Of a DNA stretch of 25,027 nt, positions 24,379 through 25,027 are shown one piece after another. The stretch's first letter is position 1; each line of letters opens with the position of its first letter. The notes below the pieces were generated by a model. That model ran no database searches and had not been told where the DNA came from. It saw only the letters and a list, made by a program, of their open reading frames with translations. The DNA is taken from positions 1 to 25,027 of the forward strand of contig CAZLBC010000074.1 in assembly GCA_964557575.1 (NCBI GenBank), read 5' to 3'. Made by a program: the position numbers and the translations under genes. The DNA is from CAZLBC01 sp964557575 (GTDB lineage: Bacteria; Planctomycetota; Phycisphaerae; SM23-33).

Positions 24379-25027
24379 TTATCTCTTCGGTGTTACAAGT
24401 ATACTATATTTTTGATAGTGATGGGTATGTGTTGTAGTTATATCCCCTGTAAATATGAATTCTCTTTCCTTTCCTCTATGCCTTAAACCACTAGTTATGC
24501 TATAAGCGTATTTTTGGTAACGAAACATGCCGTCTGCAATAGTATACTTTACCACAACATCTCCCTCTTCATATGGATGATAAGTTGTATCATATTTAAA
24601 TATCCCTGCATCGGAGGGGGTTGTCCCACCACGATATATAATTTCTCCTTCTGTCGGCATATGTGGGGTCACTCCAGAGAAGAGGCGGGCCATGTTTGCT
24701 TGTGTATCTATATTGTTATGTAATTCATTATGAAATTCGTTTCCAAGAACATTAAAAATCGTGTCAATAAGATCAAACAATGCAATAGTTGTTCCAGCCG
24801 TCATTAAACCAGTGCCAAAAATTGCACATGCAATTACCTCAGCTCCTGCAGTTAGCTTGCCCATAGCTAGCAACGACGATCCAGCCCACAATGAACCGCC
24901 CAACACAAAAAGTAGTTGGCCCCATTCTAAAATTTCAGGGTCATCATAAGTGTAGCCGTACAACATCATCATTGCGCCGGCACCAGTAGTAACCTTTGCT
25001 ATAATACCTAATACAGTTGTAGCTGTT
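24379..25027 (-). CDS. C-terminal part of an unrecognised protein, possibly a polymorphic toxin tail (partial)
   Basis: The frame is open to the right edge of the window, so only the last 215 residues are seen and no start can be assigned; the ATG triplet at 24972-24964 is probably internal. The visible part has two Gly/Ala-rich hydrophobic stretches (from VLGIIAKVTTGAGAMM, and from WGQLLFVLGGSLWAGS through to ALFDLIDTIFNVLG), then a polar C-terminal domain with IIYRGGTTPSDAG, YHPYEEGDVVVKYTI and a His-rich TTTHTHHYQKYS near the end. A hydrophobic Gly/Ala linker before a variable C-terminal domain is typical of RHS-type and other polymorphic toxins. No known toxin family is recognised. The ankyrin gene follows after 7 nt. 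Confidence 0.6.
   Translation of the reverse strand, partial: TATTVLGIIAKVTTGAGAMMMLYGYTYDDPEILEWGQLLFVLGGSLWAGSSLLAMGKLTAGAEVIACAIFGTGLMTAGTTIALFDLIDTIFNVLGNEFHNELHNNIDTQANMARLFSGVTPHMPTEGEIIYRGGTTPSDAGIFKYDTTYHPYEEGDVVVKYTIADGMFRYQKYAYSITSGLRHRGKEREFIFTGDITTTHTHHYQKYSILVTPKR

Noticed and set aside
1..25027. CRISPR arrays, insertion sequences, tRNA or rRNA genes
   Set aside because: No regularly spaced repeats, transposase motifs or RNA-gene structures were seen on reading both strands.

Overview
The window reads as chromosomal DNA of a GC-rich bacterium, most likely a member of the Planctomycetota (possibly Phycisphaerae-like). This rests on the style of the RpoZ, SecG and FtsK proteins, the separate coaC and coaB genes, the very large alpha-2-macroglobulin-type protein, and the small accessory proteins next to it. 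No rRNA or other marker gene is present, so the assignment is an inference.

Region 1 (about 160-8425, plus strand) is a tight run of housekeeping genes: pheA, tpiA, secG, yicC, gmk, rpoZ, coaC, coaB and ftsK. Gaps are short: yicC and gmk overlap by 4 nt, and only about 100 nt and 200 nt precede tpiA and ftsK. The genes cover aromatic amino-acid synthesis, glycolysis, protein export, RNA turnover, GMP phosphorylation, transcription, coenzyme A synthesis and chromosome segregation. SecG carries an unexpected C-terminal extension resembling a chitobiase C-terminal (CHB_HEX_C/Fn3-associated) module.

Region 2 (about 8445-20954, minus strand) is a co-directional envelope or periplasmic set. In transcription order it holds a 2099-residue alpha-2-macroglobulin-like protein with a CTEQ thioester motif, a secreted HEAT-repeat protein with a small C-terminal beta-domain, a Tat-exported calcineurin-like phosphoesterase, a membrane LTA-synthase-type transferase, and the collapsed remnant of a B12-binding radical SAM gene. 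The remnant keeps its two ends but has lost the whole middle in frame. A 13-bp GC-rich hairpin sits just after the macroglobulin stop codon.

Region 3 (about 21059-22437, minus strand) is a cluster of four very small genes: two unrecognised proteins, a DUF2958 protein and a MoaD/ThiS-like ubiquitin-fold protein. All have strong, nearly identical ribosome-binding leaders, and two share an exact 14-bp leader. It looks like accessory cargo of the kind carried on plasmids and integrative elements.

Region 4 (about 22560-25027, minus strand for the clear genes) is visibly AT-rich and differs from everything to its left, so it was probably acquired separately. It holds the 3' end of a gene that runs off the right edge, a membrane-anchored ankyrin-repeat protein 7 nt downstream, and a 68-residue protein whose eight Cys/His residues follow a FYVE/RING-type binuclear zinc pattern. 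The truncated gene plus ankyrin protein has the layout of a polymorphic toxin and its immunity protein. That is the most speculative but most interesting reading of the window.
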